20,388 nt of DNA, from contig CAKTLJ010000026.1 in the NCBI GenBank assembly GCA_934572535.1, positions 1 to 20,388 of the forward strand, read 5' to 3'. The DNA is from an uncultured Eubacteriales bacterium (GTDB lineage: Bacteria > Bacillota > Clostridia > Oscillospirales > Oscillospiraceae). Shown piece after piece: positions 20,031 through 20,388 of this stretch. The notes beneath the pieces were generated by a model. That model worked only from the letters and a program-made list of their open reading frames with translations. It ran no database searches and had not been told where the DNA came from. The position numbers were made by a program, and so were the translations under genes. How positions within the stretch are numbered: position 1 is the first letter of the stretch; every line of letters begins with the position of its first letter.

Positions 20031-20155
20031 TGCTTGCTGGTCTGCGCCCTGTTCTCAAAAGAGATCGACCATGGTATGGCCTGCGTGCGCAAGCGGAAAA
20101 GGCATCGCTCATTTTCTCAATGGAGCATTGGACCAGCGCTGCAAACGGGAATTTG

Positions 20156-20388
20156 TCAGCCTAATTGCTTTTTGATTTCAGCTTTCACTTTATCCAAATC
20201 ACCGCAAGTCAAAATTGGAATTAGCCGGTTGATTTCATCAATGTTCCTATCCCACCACTTGAATTTAAGCAGCAATTCAATCAGTTCATCGTCAAAGCGC
20301 TTTTGAATCGCTCTTGCGGGGTTTCCAACGACCTTTGTATATGGTGCAACATCACTGCCCACAACGCTGTTTGCACCAATGATTGCTC
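20156..20388 (-). CDS. C-terminus of a hexapeptide xenobiotic O-acetyltransferase (CatB/Vat-like)
   Basis: The gene enters from the right edge, so its N-terminal two-thirds are missing. The visible 76 residues contain the last left-handed beta-helix turns (AIIGANSVVGSDVAPYTKVVGNPARAI, with the G-NPA motif) and the C-terminal helices KRFDDELIELLLKFKWWD and IDEINRLIPILTCGDLDKV. The KRF...L....WW.....I pattern and the IP.L..GD ending match the xenobiotic acetyltransferase group, which includes CatB chloramphenicol and Vat streptogramin A acetyltransferases. These trimeric enzymes use acetyl-CoA. The group also holds sugar and unknown-substrate acetyltransferases, so resistance cannot be claimed. 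The sequence is AT-rich compared with the rest of the window. Confidence 0.8.
   Translation of the reverse strand, partial: AIIGANSVVGSDVAPYTKVVGNPARAIQKRFDDELIELLLKFKWWDRNIDEINRLIPILTCGDLDKVKAEIKKQLG

Noticed and set aside
20034..20155. Short plus-strand frames (SKEIDHGMA-like stretch) as a gene remnant
   Set aside because: Too short and without a convincing family match; composition alone does not support coding.

Overview
The window looks like chromosome of a GC-rich, spore-forming Clostridia member, probably of the Oscillospiraceae type. The evidence is a SpoVAC homologue behind a sigma-G-like promoter, the Firmicutes order rpsF-ssb-rpsR, the deoxyxylulose-independent PLP synthase pair pdxS-pdxT, strong AGGAGG ribosome binding sites, and an ECF sigma/membrane anti-sigma pair of a style common in gut Clostridia. 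This assignment is inferred from gene content, not from a database search. The last roughly 900 bases are visibly richer in A+T and may be acquired.

Layout, left to right. 1-1840: the end of an unidentified gene, then three small exported, membrane-anchored proteins of unknown function, closed by a hairpin. 1877-3874 (minus strand): a nitrilase-superfamily amidohydrolase, then the rpsR-ssb-rpsF operon with a near-consensus promoter and a leader with two mutually exclusive hairpins. 4017-5679: pdxS-pdxT behind three copies of AAACTGACC, a MocR/PdxR-like operator layout. 5681-6222: an orphan spoVAC. 6233-7414 (minus): diaminopropionate ammonia-lyase. 7480-7711: a compact intergenic element that looks like a small RNA gene. 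7715-8300 (minus): a dCMP deaminase and a truncated YbjQ-like remnant. 8321-9337: a DegV-family fatty-acid-binding protein.

9346-15523 is the most system-like part. Two paralogous secreted proteins each have their own promoter, and the two promoters share a near-identical block of about 45 bp containing a 23-bp-spaced TTTA(A/G)G repeat. They are followed by an ABC-2 exporter (ATPase and permease), a sensor kinase with a short extracytoplasmic loop, and an OmpR-type regulator. I infer an envelope-sensing or peptide-resistance module in which the regulator controls the secreted pair.

15532-16385 (minus): an 8Fe ferredoxin overlapping a NapH/NosR-like membrane iron-sulfur protein. 16470-16696 (minus): a candidate pyrimidine-rich small RNA or leader with its own promoter, a three-way junction and a terminator. 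16855-17482 (minus): a GreA-family elongation factor with a palindrome over its promoter. 17519-19391 (minus): an ECF sigma factor and its likely membrane anti-sigma factor. 19461-20388: a small lipoprotein and, entering from the right edge, the C-terminus of a hexapeptide xenobiotic acetyltransferase.

Most transcription units end in long, near-perfect hairpins, and many have recognisable sigma-A promoters. No tRNA, rRNA, CRISPR array, insertion sequence or replication origin was seen.
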